Shown here: piece by piece, positions 1 through 9,337 of the stretch
Layout of the letters: the number at the start of each line of letters is the position of its first letter
How positions within the stretch are numbered: the stretch's first letter is position 1
From: CAZFHA01 sp964518595
Lineage (GTDB): Bacteria > Bacillota > Clostridia > Saccharofermentanales > Saccharofermentanaceae
DNA length: 64,000 nt
Direction: 5' to 3'
NCBI GenBank assembly: GCA_964518595.1
Contig: CAZFHA010000014.1
Coordinates: 35,057-99,056 of the forward strand
Program-made: the position numbers and the translations under genes
The notes under the pieces: generated by a model
The model's database searches: none
What the model saw: the letters and a program-made list of their open reading frames with translations, nothing else
Told to the model about the DNA's origin: nothing

Positions 1-1004
1 CTCTCGGCTTCTGCCAGCGCAAAGTTACTCCAAGGCACAATTTTCTTAAAAACTAATTGTCCATTGGTGAGGGTGCCGGTTTTGTCTAAACAAAGCAGAT
101 CAACTCTGGCTAAGGCCTCGATGGCCGGCAAAGCTTGTACCACTACCCGCCTGCGCCCCAAATTAATTACGCCTACGGCAAAAGCTACATTGGTTAGCAG
201 AATCAGTCCCTGAGGAATCATTCCCACCAAAGCCGAGGCTGTACCCAAAACTGCCAGCTCTATATTCATGCCTTGGCTAATTTTAGAAAAAAACAAAATC
301 AGACCTACCGGAATGATTCCTATAGCCAAGACTCTTACAAGGCGGTTGATTCCGCGCATGAGCGGCGATTTTTTCCGCCGGGTGATTTTCGCTTCTTGGC
401 TGAGGCGCGAGACGAAACTATTCTCCCCTACAGCCGTTACTTTCATGTAGGCCTTTCCAGCCATCACCGCACTGCCCGAAGTCAGAGTATCCTGAGGATT
501 CTTAGGAATATCCTCCGGCTCACCACTGATGTTAGCTTCATTGACCATCAGCTCTGCCGAGTAAAGGCAAATACCGTCTACCGGAATTTGCATTCCTGGC
601 TTAAGGAGTAGTACATCATCAACAACGATTTGGTGAAAATCAATGGCAACGGATTTACCCTCACGAATCACCGTGACCTGAGATTTTTTCAAAAGACTTA
701 GTTTGTCCAAGGTTCTTTTGGCTCTGAATTCCTGAAAAATACTAATGGCAGTGGAGAATATGGCTACGCCCAAAAATAACGCATTTCGAATTGTCGAAAA
801 AGATAAAATCAGAATGGCTAAGGTCAGATTAACAAAATTAAATAAGGTGAATAGATTATTACGCCAAATCTGCCAAGGCGAGGGGGTTACCCGGGGAAGT
901 GTACGATTACTCAGCCCCTTATGCTCCCGTTCTGCCACCGCTGTCCGGCTCAGCCCACCAATGCTATCTGCCTCCGGCAAGCCCCAAAGCGTTTCTTCCT
1001 TCAT
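1..1004 (-). CDS. Cation-transporting P-type ATPase, CtpE-like (N-terminal part, runs off the left edge)
   Basis: An uninterrupted reverse-strand frame of about 334 codons reaches the window edge. The visible part has an N-terminal cytoplasmic region, a first transmembrane hairpin, the actuator domain with the ISGEP motif (TGES loop variant), a second hydrophobic hairpin followed by LVGMIPQGL, and the phosphorylation motif DKTGTLTNG near the edge. These define an E1-E2 ATPase. The N-terminus (SPWQIWRNNLFTLFN, then FQEFRAKRTLDKL) resembles the CtpE type, a calcium or other cation pump, rather than heavy-metal pumps, and no N-terminal CxxC metal-binding domain is seen. The start ATG at 1004 has only a weak ribosome site; an in-frame GTG 15 bases upstream is an alternative. 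The ion is not decidable from this part. Confidence 0.88.
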   Translation of the reverse strand, partial: MKEETLWGLPEADSIGGLSRTAVAEREHKGLSNRTLPRVTPSPWQIWRNNLFTLFNFVNLTLAILILSFSTIRNALFLGVAIFSTAISIFQEFRAKRTLDKLSLLKKSQVTVIREGKSVAIDFHQIVVDDVLLLKPGMQIPVDGICLYSAELMVNEANISGEPEDIPKNPQDTLTSGSAVMAGKAYMKVTAVGENSFVSRLSQEAKITRRKKSPLMRGINRLVRVLAIGIIPVGLILFFSKISQGMNIELAVLGTASALVGMIPQGLILLTNVAFAVGVINLGRRRVVVQALPAIEALARVDLLCLDKTGTLTNGQLVFKKIVPWSNFALAEAE

Positions 1005-1117
1005 CCTGTGTCTACACACTCCCGATTTGGTATTATTTTTATGAATAATAATACCATAAACTCTCCCATCTAGTGGTAGAAAAGTTGATCACAGTAAAGC
1101 TACTTAAATTTTATTTC

Positions 1118-3310
1118 TTAAGGCAAGGCAATCAATGTCCAGTGGTGTGCCACTGCATCTCCTGACATATCCGGCACTGGAATACCTGCTCGCATCAAGG
1201 TAGAGCCTAAATAGACGGCTTGACTGGTTTGCTCCTGATAATAATAATCAGCCCGCAGCCCTACCGGGAAAACACGCCGCAAATAATTATTGGCTTGAGC
1301 CAGAACTTGAACATAGTATAGCAGTGCGGTTTTTTGATCCTCCGCTACCACCATCCAAGCAGAATCCTCTCCATGGCATTTTCCCTGTAAGCGGTAATAA
1401 CTACCGGCGGCCAGCATAGAACGCCAAGTTTTATAGTAGCTAATTTGCTCTGCAATAGCCGCTTTTTCCGCTTCCGGCAGCTTCGTAAGGTCTAGTTCGT
1501 AACCAAAAGCACCAGTCATAGCTACCAAAGCTCTTGTAGATAAGGGAGAAACCCGCCCGGTCTGATGATTGGGCACCGCCGAGACATGGGCAGCCATAGC
1601 ACTTAAAGGATAGAGCAATGAAGTTCCAGCCTGAATTTCTAAACGGGCAATGGCATCCGTATTATCACTGGTCCAGGATTGGGGGAAATAGTAAAGCATT
1701 CCTGGGTCAAAGCGACCTCCACCACCGGAACAGCCCTCAAACAAGATTTCGGGAAAGCGCTGGATGAGCCGCTCTAGCAGAGCATAGACCCCTAAAATGT
1801 GGCGATGACTACACTCCCCTTGCTGCTCAGGTTTTAGCTTCGCCGACCAGACTTCGGAAAGATGACGATTCATATCCCACTTTACATAGGAAATTCCAGA
1901 ATCAGCCAACAGAGACTCCATCTTATCAAACAAGTAATCTTGAATGTCTTGTCTTGACATATCAAGCACCAGTTGAGAACGGGAAAGCTGACAACTGCGT
2001 CCAGGCATCTGCAGGCACCAATCCGGATTTTGCCTTAGTAGCTCTGCATCTAAAGACACCATCTCCGGTTCAAACCAAAGACCGGTAGCCAGCCCTAACC
2101 GAGCAAATTCACTGGTCAGACTCTTTATATCCCCACCTAATTTTTCTTCATTGACGTCCCAATCACCTAAGCTGGAAGTATCACTACTGCGTTTACTAAA
2201 CCAGCCATCATCAATTACAAATAGCTCAATGCCCAAAGGTGCGGCTTCCTCGGCCAAAGCCAACAATTTGGAGCGGTCAAAATCAAAGTAGGTCGCCTCC
2301 CAATTATTGATTACAATCGGCCTGTCTTTATACTGATATTCTCCCCGGCAAAGATGATGACGAAAAAGCCCGTGAAAAGTTTGGGACATTCGGTTTAAGC
2401 CCTGATCCGAGAAAACAAGCACCACCTCTGGCGTTGAAAAACTTTCGCCTGGTGCTAAACCCCAACTAAAATTTTCCGGATGAATCCCTAAAAGAATACG
2501 AGTATCGGCAGTTTGAGTCTTTTCGATCTCAATCTGAAAATTACCACTGTAAACCAAGGCAAAACCATAACAGATTCCCTGAAACTCGGTAGTTTCTGCT
2601 TTTACAAGGGCTACAAAGGGATTATAATGGTGGCTGGAAGCCCCTCGGGTGCTACCAATACTTTGTTTTCCATGATGCAGAGGCACTCGCTGCCGATTAC
2701 GTTCCGAAGCCCAACGCCCGTAAAGACTAATCCACTCAAAATCACTACCGAAAAAATCCAGCGAACAGGACTGGGCTGATTTTAGTTGAATTGGCGTAGA
2801 AGCCGTGTTGGAGACTCGCAGGTGGCGAAATAAACCACTATAGCCTTCAATAAGACTATAGAATAAATCACAGCTTACCCCCGAGGTACTGTCTTTAAGG
2901 GTTACCACTAAAGTTACCGCCTGATTACTCTGGGCATAATGAGCCGGTAAACCCGCTATCCCAGGCTTACCGGAGATAATTTTATGGGAACAGTAGCGCA
3001 TATCCGTCCCATCCGAACCATCTTCAAGAACAATTCGCAGACCAGCCGAGCGGTAATCCCCTACCCCAAAACTACCCAGCTCCTGAGGAATCGTATCTAA
3101 GGAAAAGCCCCGATTCCCTGCTGCCGCCTCCGGATTACCGGAGAATCCCCGGTCTTTATAGACCAGCAGATAAGACACATCCATTTCATCTAAGGCCGGA
3201 CCAAAGTAGAGATGAGCCAGAATTCCCCCCGGTAGAATCTGCATAATATAGGAAAAATCTCCGCAATCTAACTTAAAAATCTGCTTTGCTTCATCAAAGG
3301 TAATCTTCAT
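1118..3310 (-). CDS. Alpha-galactosidase, glycoside hydrolase family 36
   Basis: A 730-residue retaining alpha-galactosidase expected to release galactose from raffinose-type or galactomannan oligosaccharides in the cytoplasm; no signal peptide is seen. An N-terminal beta-sandwich is followed by the (beta/alpha)8 barrel with FVIDDGWF. The predicted nucleophile is the Asp of KWDMNR (about residue 478) and the acid/base is the last-but-one acidic position of SWTSDNTD (about 548), the spacing expected for GH36. The length equals the usual ~730. The ATG at 3310 is chosen over one ten codons upstream because GAGGAG lies six bases before it. It is the last gene of the operon that begins with the URO-D-like gene at 7682, and follows the permease by about 70 bases. 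Confidence 0.95.
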   Translation of the reverse strand: MKITFDEAKQIFKLDCGDFSYIMQILPGGILAHLYFGPALDEMDVSYLLVYKDRGFSGNPEAAAGNRGFSLDTIPQELGSFGVGDYRSAGLRIVLEDGSDGTDMRYCSHKIISGKPGIAGLPAHYAQSNQAVTLVVTLKDSTSGVSCDLFYSLIEGYSGLFRHLRVSNTASTPIQLKSAQSCSLDFFGSDFEWISLYGRWASERNRQRVPLHHGKQSIGSTRGASSHHYNPFVALVKAETTEFQGICYGFALVYSGNFQIEIEKTQTADTRILLGIHPENFSWGLAPGESFSTPEVVLVFSDQGLNRMSQTFHGLFRHHLCRGEYQYKDRPIVINNWEATYFDFDRSKLLALAEEAAPLGIELFVIDDGWFSKRSSDTSSLGDWDVNEEKLGGDIKSLTSEFARLGLATGLWFEPEMVSLDAELLRQNPDWCLQMPGRSCQLSRSQLVLDMSRQDIQDYLFDKMESLLADSGISYVKWDMNRHLSEVWSAKLKPEQQGECSHRHILGVYALLERLIQRFPEILFEGCSGGGGRFDPGMLYYFPQSWTSDNTDAIARLEIQAGTSLLYPLSAMAAHVSAVPNHQTGRVSPLSTRALVAMTGAFGYELDLTKLPEAEKAAIAEQISYYKTWRSMLAAGSYYRLQGKCHGEDSAWMVVAEDQKTALLYYVQVLAQANNYLRRVFPVGLRADYYYQEQTSQAVYLGSTLMRAGIPVPDMSGDAVAHHWTLIALP

Positions 3311-3380
3311 AAGGCTCTCCTCTACTTGCTGTCTGCTCATTTAAATCGCTACCATTCCTACTGCATTGATTAATCAAAAA

Positions 3381-4217
3381 TCATTTAACCGCTGATCCCA
3401 CTGTCATGGCCTTAAGTACCTGATCACTGAGGAAAACATAGATTAAAATAGTCGGTAAGCTGGCAATCACCATAGCCGCTCCCATGGCGCCCCAGTTGGT
3501 GGTGAACTCGCCTTGAAAAAACAAAAGTCCCAAAGGCAATGTTTTGAGATTTTCTTTACTAATCAAGATAAGTGCCATAGTAAACTCATTCCAAACGCTA
3601 AGGGAGATAAATATCATTACCGTAGCAATAACCGATTTGATAGAAGGAACAACGATACTAAAAAAAGTACGGAAAATATTTGCACCATCCATACAGGCCG
3701 CCTCTTCCAGCTCCTTTGGCAATGAACGAAAGAAACCACAAAAGACCATGGTGGCAAAGGCCAGGTTAAAGGCAATATAAGGCACAATAACCGCTGTACG
3801 AGTATTGGCAATGCCCAGATTCCTAACCAATATAGCTAGAGGAATCATAATAACCTGAATAGGAATAAATAATCCTAAAAGAATATACCCTCGTAGGAAG
3901 CTTTGCCCCCGAAAACGCATTCGCGTAATGGCATAACTAAACATCAAAGCAAAAAGAATGGCAAAAATTACTGTCACCACGGTAGTTATAACACTATTGC
4001 CAAAATAGACCGGAACATTGTAAGCCGTTAAAGCTGTAACATAGTTTTCAAACCGTAACTGGGTCGGAAAGCCAAAAGGATTCGTGATAAAGATTTCATC
4101 ATTATTTTTAAAAGAATAAAAAAACATCCAAATAATAGGATAAAGAGAGGCCAAAGCATAAAGGGCAAGTAATAGCTGACCAAGAATAGTTAAAGGTTTT
4201 ATTTTTTTACTTTTCAT
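3381..4217 (-). CDS. Carbohydrate ABC transporter permease, MalG-type (CUT1)
   Basis: A 278-residue inner-membrane permease with about six hydrophobic segments. The EAA loop reads EEAACMDGANIFRTFFSIV, which is where the transporter ATPase docks. The C-terminus ends in AMTVGSAVK, typical of the MalG half of CUT1 importers. The ATG at 4217 has GGAGGAGG six bases upstream, whereas the longer frame has none. It lies 13 bases after the MalF-type gene and upstream of the alpha-galactosidase, so an alpha-galactoside substrate is inferred. No ATPase gene is present in the operon. Confidence 0.92.
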   Translation of the reverse strand: MKSKKIKPLTILGQLLLALYALASLYPIIWMFFYSFKNNDEIFITNPFGFPTQLRFENYVTALTAYNVPVYFGNSVITTVVTVIFAILFALMFSYAITRMRFRGQSFLRGYILLGLFIPIQVIMIPLAILVRNLGIANTRTAVIVPYIAFNLAFATMVFCGFFRSLPKELEEAACMDGANIFRTFFSIVVPSIKSVIATVMIFISLSVWNEFTMALILISKENLKTLPLGLLFFQGEFTTNWGAMGAAMVIASLPTILIYVFLSDQVLKAMTVGSAVK

Positions 4218-4230
4218 CCCTGCCTCCTCC

Positions 4231-5112
4231 TTAATAGACCACGGCTTCACGAGCAATTGTCTTATTAATAATAAAAGTAGCCAGTAAGCACTGTAGTACT
4301 AAGATTACTGCCGCGGCACTACCATAGCCATATTCATTTAGTCGGAATGCCGACCGGTGCATGAGAAAAGTTAAGGTGTAAGTAGCATTTCCGGGTCCAC
4401 CACCGGTCATAATGTACATGTTGGCAAAAGCATTAAGACCACCGGTGACAGCCAAGACAAAACAAACTTTATAACTCTCTGCCATCAGGGGAATAGTAAT
4501 TTTAAGATGAGTTTTAATCTTTCCACAGCCATCAATTCGAGCGGCTTCTAAATAGTGCTCAGGAATAGATTTAACTGCTGTGAGAATGAGAATAAAATGA
4601 TAGCCCACATACTGCCAAGAGTTAGTAAAAATTAATACGTAAATTGCTGTACTCTCATCCGCCAGCCAGTTTTGGCGATAAGGAAGTCCCATAGCCTCAA
4701 AAATCTGATTGAGTAGCCCTACCTGAGGATCAAGAATCGCCAACCATAGCTGGCAGACCACTGTAATGGAAAGTACCACCGGGATAAAAAAAGACACTTT
4801 AAAAAATTTGCCTAATTTTCCATAATGGTTGGCCACTGCCAAAGCTAAGATAGTCCCAATGGAAACCTGAAAAACAAGCTGTATTATGGCAAATAAGAAT
4901 CCATTACGTAAGGCCGTATGAAAAATCTTATCCTGAAATAATTCAATATAATTATCTAGCCCATTAAAGGTTGCCTGGCTAAGTCCATCCCACTCTGTGA
5001 AGCTTTTAATAAAAACTTGGCCGATAGGATAAATCACCATGACAGTAAATATAAGCAGTGCAGGCAAAACAAACACGGCGATAGCTCGCCGATTATGTAA
5101 ATATCGATTCAT
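4231..5112 (-). CDS. Carbohydrate ABC transporter permease, MalF-type (CUT1)
   Basis: A 293-residue permease that would pair with the product of the following gene. It has six predicted membrane helices, starting with IAVFVLPALLIFTVMVIYPI, and the EAA motif LEAARIDGCGKIKTHLKITIP. The start at ATG 5112 is set by GAGGAG seven bases upstream; the longer reading frame lacks a ribosome site. A hairpin lies in the gap before it, between the binding-protein gene and the permeases, which probably lowers permease expression relative to the binding protein. Confidence 0.92.
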   Translation of the reverse strand: MNRYLHNRRAIAVFVLPALLIFTVMVIYPIGQVFIKSFTEWDGLSQATFNGLDNYIELFQDKIFHTALRNGFLFAIIQLVFQVSIGTILALAVANHYGKLGKFFKVSFFIPVVLSITVVCQLWLAILDPQVGLLNQIFEAMGLPYRQNWLADESTAIYVLIFTNSWQYVGYHFILILTAVKSIPEHYLEAARIDGCGKIKTHLKITIPLMAESYKVCFVLAVTGGLNAFANMYIMTGGGPGNATYTLTFLMHRSAFRLNEYGYGSAAAVILVLQCLLATFIINKTIAREAVVY

Positions 5113-5136
5113 TATTATTCTCCTCACCCGTGATGG

Positions 5137-5169
5137 AAAAGGACGCAGATGCCTCACCTACGTCCTTTT
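5137..5169 (-). terminator. Intercistronic hairpin / attenuator between binding protein and permeases
   Basis: A 12-base inverted repeat with one mismatch (AAAAGGACGCAG at 5137-5148 and CTACGTCCTTTT at 5158-5169) lies between the stop of the solute-binding gene and the start of the first permease. Read on the minus strand it folds into a stem ending in CCTTTT. Such structures after binding-protein genes commonly act as partial terminators or protect the upstream mRNA. Confidence 0.6.
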
Positions 5170-5184
5170 AAGCCTAAGGTTTAA

Positions 5185-6489
5185 CTACTTGAGTGACTTC
5201 TCAATAGCCGCTAAGAATTCCTCGGCGGTATAGCCTCCGGCAATCATTCTCTGACACTCATCTTCCAAAGTAACTTTCAGCTTGGCATTACCAATACCCC
5301 AAGCAAAAGCCGTAGTACTAGTAATCTTAGGTAAGTATTCGCTTAGTTTTTTCATCATAGGGGGGTATTCTTTTTGGATGGGTAGGTCTACTTTTGTAGC
5401 TACAATTGGATTCGCTCTTTGGGTGAATTTGAACTCGGCATATTTTTCAGCCATGAAAGCAGCTACTTCTGCGGCAAGCTTAGGATACTTCGTGGTGGGT
5501 GAGACCGCAAATCCGCCAACAGAACCACTGCCGCTGAAGGCATAGCGACCGGATTCAACTTCATCAGCGGAAGCCGCCGGGAAAGGTATCCAATCCACTT
5601 TATCCCCTAAGGCTTTAGTGGAAGCTTCAATTTCCCACTGCCCGTTGATAAACATGGCCGCACCGCCGGTATGAAAGAGCGAAGCCGCTTGATCATAATT
5701 CATATTAGTAGCACCCTTTTGAACCAGCCCCTTCGCTATCAGTTCCTGAAAACGCTGAGCTGCTTCTTTATAAGCCGGGTCAGTTATGCTAGTTTCCCCC
5801 GTATCAAGACCTTTTATGCCCAGGGGTGTATAGCGGGTTGCAATTAAGTCGAACAAAGAAACACAGGGCCATTTTTCTTTGGCAAAAATAGCCAGAGGCG
5901 TTACGCCAGCCTCTTGGAAAGTCTCCACAGCGGTTAAAAGCTCCTCGTAGGTCTCTGGAATCTTTACCTTATTCTTTTCGAATATTTCCGTATTCACATA
6001 AAGCATATTCATTTCATGACCGGCATAGGGAAAAGCATAGACATTCCCATCCGGATGATAGAGCATATTCTTGGTGCCCTCATACATCTTATCTGCAAAA
6101 CCTAGTTCCTTCGCATAACCACTGAGATCCATGATATTTTTAGATTTAACAAAAGTATTGATCTGATCAAGACCTACATTGAAAATATCTGGCATATCTC
6201 CGGTAGCCGCATAGGTTTTGAGCTTCTGTCCATCGTCCTGAGCCTGAACATCCAGTTCTAATGTGACATTGGGCATAGCTTTTTTTAGCTCTGCTACAGC
6301 ATAATCGTAGGGTAACTTGGTATCCTCATCGGCATATTGGGTATAGAATTTTAGGGTAACTGCTTCATCTTTAGCTGGGGTGGCTTCAGCTCCCCCTTGG
6401 CTAGGCGCCGAGGTATTTCCGGCACAAGCGGTCATTGCCAGAGTTAAAGCCAATGTTAGAATCGTTGCAACAATTTGTCTTTTCTTCAT
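5185..6489 (-). CDS. Sugar ABC transporter substrate-binding lipoprotein
   Basis: A 434-residue extracellular binding protein of the MalE/UgpB type. Residues 1-25 form a lipoprotein signal peptide with lipobox LAMTAC, so the mature protein is lipid-anchored on the outer face of the membrane. The body has the family-1 solute-binding fold (VTLKFYTQYADE at the start, GGAAMFINGQWEIEAS in the second lobe). The ATG at 6489 follows GAGGAGGG by six bases and replaces a longer frame that starts nine codons upstream. It heads the importer part of the operon; the neighbouring alpha-galactosidase suggests alpha-galactosides as ligand. Confidence 0.93.
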   Translation of the reverse strand: MKKRQIVATILTLALTLAMTACAGNTSAPSQGGAEATPAKDEAVTLKFYTQYADEDTKLPYDYAVAELKKAMPNVTLELDVQAQDDGQKLKTYAATGDMPDIFNVGLDQINTFVKSKNIMDLSGYAKELGFADKMYEGTKNMLYHPDGNVYAFPYAGHEMNMLYVNTEIFEKNKVKIPETYEELLTAVETFQEAGVTPLAIFAKEKWPCVSLFDLIATRYTPLGIKGLDTGETSITDPAYKEAAQRFQELIAKGLVQKGATNMNYDQAASLFHTGGAAMFINGQWEIEASTKALGDKVDWIPFPAASADEVESGRYAFSGSGSVGGFAVSPTTKYPKLAAEVAAFMAEKYAEFKFTQRANPIVATKVDLPIQKEYPPMMKKLSEYLPKITSTTAFAWGIGNAKLKVTLEDECQRMIAGGYTAEEFLAAIEKSLK

Positions 6490-6608
6490 GGTATCCCTCC
6501 TCATAGGTAGTAACATGGATGAATGTAGCTTCTTCTTACTGCACTCATTCTATGTATATATTCACCAGACAGTTAGATACAAAACGCTGCACATTTGTAT
6601 TATTCGCT

Positions 6609-7682
6609 TCAAAACAACTTTTTTTGATAGCTTGCCTCTGCTTTTTTCAGCATTTCTCGTGCGGCTTCCTCCGTGGGGAGACTGGCACAGAGCATCAATC
6701 CCTCCGGTTTAAGCTCTGCTAAAAGCGGATCAAGATCCTCCCAAGTGATATCAATATGAATTACCTTACCGGCAGCTTGGATTTTTTTCAGTATGGGAAT
6801 CCAGTGAGCCGCTGTTGGGTTGCCGGCACCATAAACCCACTGAATGCCTGTAAGAGAATCAATTTCCAGTAGCTTATCCAGGTGTTTTAAGGCACCCGGC
6901 CCGTCCAGATGAAAAATAGAAGCATCGTAAAGAGCAATCTCTTGTAAGACCACCGGTAGTACAAACTCATCGAACATCTCTTCCGAAAGCATACACATGA
7001 AATCACAAGATACGTTAAACCAGTTCCCCGGATGCCAGGCACTCATCCAATGGGAACTACCTTTTTGGTGCTTTCCGGTCATAGCGAAAAGGCGTTTCAT
7101 CATGTCTTGATAAAAGCCAAAAGCTTCTTGTGTACGCCTTTTCACTTCATCGGGTTCGTCATACAGATCAAAGCATAATTCTTCCGGCCCCCGTAGGGAT
7201 ACCAAGCCGTCAAGTCCACCGTGCATGTCGGTAATCCCCACAAAATAATCACCGGTCTTAGCATCTTCCACCAAGGCTTCAACAAGTTTTTCCATCCGTT
7301 GCCACCAAAGATTGGAATTTGGATCAAAGCGAAAAGCCTCACGCTCACTAAAGGGATTCGGCCCAGGATGAGCCCAGCTGGTATCTTCCCCAAAAACAAT
7401 TTCACTACCCAAAACAGCACCAAAAAAATCCGGCCCGTAATTGGGGCAAAGCAAAGGATAACTTTCACCGGCATAATAGGTATGGGCAAATTTTTCCCGA
7501 TTACTTTTAATAATATAGTCGGTATTAAGCCATTTCTCTTCCAAGGTCAACTTTGAAGGCTTTAGGTTGGCTGTACTCCCCTTTGGAGCTGTTACATGCA
7601 GCAGAGGGCGCTGATGATTTTCCTTGGCCCAGAACTCTTCATAACGCTTAGAGACATTTTTAAAATCAATATCCTGATACAT
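6609..7682 (-). CDS. Uroporphyrinogen-decarboxylase-like (URO-D superfamily) protein
   Basis: A 357-residue soluble protein that resembles the URO-D/cobamide methyltransferase superfamily: the C-terminal half has HLDGPGALKHLDKLL, IQWVYGAGNP and a closing LMLCASLPTEEAARE segment typical of that barrel. It is not heme-pathway HemE, because the HemE N-terminal signature (RQAGRYLPEY type) is absent. The ATG at 7682 lies eight bases after GGAGG. It is the first gene of the alpha-galactoside operon, about 120 bases before the binding-protein gene. Proteins of this kind recur in Bacillota sugar loci without known reaction; a role in sugar or methyl metabolism would be a guess. Confidence 0.7.
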   Translation of the reverse strand: MYQDIDFKNVSKRYEEFWAKENHQRPLLHVTAPKGSTANLKPSKLTLEEKWLNTDYIIKSNREKFAHTYYAGESYPLLCPNYGPDFFGAVLGSEIVFGEDTSWAHPGPNPFSEREAFRFDPNSNLWWQRMEKLVEALVEDAKTGDYFVGITDMHGGLDGLVSLRGPEELCFDLYDEPDEVKRRTQEAFGFYQDMMKRLFAMTGKHQKGSSHWMSAWHPGNWFNVSCDFMCMLSEEMFDEFVLPVVLQEIALYDASIFHLDGPGALKHLDKLLEIDSLTGIQWVYGAGNPTAAHWIPILKKIQAAGKVIHIDITWEDLDPLLAELKPEGLMLCASLPTEEAAREMLKKAEASYQKKLF

Positions 7683-7762
7683 ATTCATCACCTCCGGCAC
7701 ATAGTAACCAAATTGCGCTCTAAAACATAGGGAAAATTCGCTTCAAGCTTGTAAAATATAAG

Positions 7763-9337
7763 CTATCGGTTTAAGGTACAAAATTCAGAAGGCGACAAAC
7801 CATAATACTTTTTAAAACATTTGCTAAAGTAAGCGCCATCGGAAAAACCCACCTGAAGAGCTACCGCTGACAGTTTCATCCCTGTTTGGGTCAGTAACCT
7901 CTGGGCTTCATCAAGACGCACCTGCAAAATATAGTTAGTAATAGTATTTTTACATTCTTTTTTAAAAACTGCTCTTAAGTAGCTGGAATCAACGAACAGT
8001 TGCCGGGCAATAAATTGGGTCGACAATTCACTATTTCCATACTGTTCTTCGATAATAGTCTTGGCCTGCTGTGCCAACCGGGCTGAGCGGCGTAGCTTCT
8101 TCCCGGCTACACAGCTAATTGCCCCTCTATAGATATCCTCCACGTAAGACTGACAATCGCCTAACTGACGCTGCTGCCGCAAAGTAATAAAAGGCTGAAA
8201 GTCCTCTCCATAGGCCTCTTTTGGGGAAAGACCGATTCGACTAAGGTGACTTAGGCATAAATTAATTAAAGTAACACAAATTCCATAGACCTCTTCTTTA
8301 CTTATCGCAAAGGCTAAAAGCTCTTGAAAAAAACTTGTAAAATATTCCTGAATTTGCTTAATATCACCTTGTTTCAGCCCTTCACCTAAGAGACTTTCAT
8401 CAATAATCGGGTGGCCATGATTCTGCCCCTGTCTTTGACTTTCCGCAGTGATAATCCATTGATTGGGCTGCCAAAATCGGTTCTCCAGAAGTTTGCTAAC
8501 TTGAAAATACTGACTTTCTGCCTCTTGTAGCTGGGAAAAAGTACCGCCGATTGCCGTTGCCACAGCTAAGCGCAGATGCTCCCGAATATTTTGGCAAAGC
8601 TCTGAAAGAACCGGTAAAAGAAAAGGCGGTTGCTCAGAGAAAAGCACCAAGCAAACAATGTCTTCTTTAGCCCCATTAAAAGCCAGATAACTAAGACCCT
8701 TGGCGGAGAAAAGTTCTTCTAAAATATTTCTGATGCTATAGCGCCAAAGATCAAAATGAGCCGTATTTTCAAAGTATTCATCTTGAAAATCCGCTGCCAG
8801 TAGAACAAACTGTCCAGCAGAAAAGGTGGTTCCTGATGCAGACGCAATTAATCCATCAATTTGAGCACGATACAAGGGGTAAGCCCCAGTAATTAACCCA
8901 TGTAAATAGAATTGTTCCGCTAATTGGGAATGTTGAAACTGCTTTAAAGACTCTTCTTTTCTACGAGAAATATCTTCCGCTACCCCTTCTATAACCGCTA
9001 CCAACTCTTGCGGTTCAAAGGGTTTTAGCAAATAATGCTTTACTCCCAGAGTTAAGGCCTGCCTGGCATATTCAAATTCGCTATGTCCGGTAACAAGAAT
9101 AACTTCCAGAGGGGCAAAGTCTTGTTTCGCCTGTTCCGCAAAAGCTAAACCATCCATAAGAGGCATGTTTATATCTACCAGAGCAAGATCCACGGGATAC
9201 TTTCGACATAATTCCAGCGCCTCCAGACCATTCTTAGCTGTTGCAACCACTGAAATGCCATACTGTTCATAATCTATGACCGTTTTAAGATAGCGTAAAA
9301 ATATCTCTTCGTCTTCAACAAGAATAGCCTTAAGCAT
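7763..9337 (-). CDS. Response regulator with AraC-type DNA-binding domain (YesN-like)
   Basis: A 524-residue regulator. Residues 1-120 form a receiver domain with phospho-acceptor Asp in LVDINMPLMDG and a conserved Lys in YLLKPFEP. A middle region of about 270 residues has no clear family signature. The last 100 residues are an AraC/XylS double helix-turn-helix (STQFIARQLFVDSSYLRAVF, then VALQVGFSDGAYFSKCFKKY). It overlaps the kinase gene by eight bases with its own AGGAGG site, so the two are co-translated. It most likely activates the alpha-galactoside operon that begins 80 bases downstream. Confidence 0.93.
   Translation of the reverse strand: MLKAILVEDEEIFLRYLKTVIDYEQYGISVVATAKNGLEALELCRKYPVDLALVDINMPLMDGLAFAEQAKQDFAPLEVILVTGHSEFEYARQALTLGVKHYLLKPFEPQELVAVIEGVAEDISRRKEESLKQFQHSQLAEQFYLHGLITGAYPLYRAQIDGLIASASGTTFSAGQFVLLAADFQDEYFENTAHFDLWRYSIRNILEELFSAKGLSYLAFNGAKEDIVCLVLFSEQPPFLLPVLSELCQNIREHLRLAVATAIGGTFSQLQEAESQYFQVSKLLENRFWQPNQWIITAESQRQGQNHGHPIIDESLLGEGLKQGDIKQIQEYFTSFFQELLAFAISKEEVYGICVTLINLCLSHLSRIGLSPKEAYGEDFQPFITLRQQRQLGDCQSYVEDIYRGAISCVAGKKLRRSARLAQQAKTIIEEQYGNSELSTQFIARQLFVDSSYLRAVFKKECKNTITNYILQVRLDEAQRLLTQTGMKLSAVALQVGFSDGAYFSKCFKKYYGLSPSEFCTLNR

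Noticed and set aside
6600..7746. Shared ATTCGCTTCAA at about 6602-6612 and 7737-7746, upstream of two genes of the alpha-galactoside operon
   Set aside because: An 11-base match within about 1.2 kb has a fair chance of occurring randomly, and one copy sits against the end of a coding region. Not enough for an operator call.
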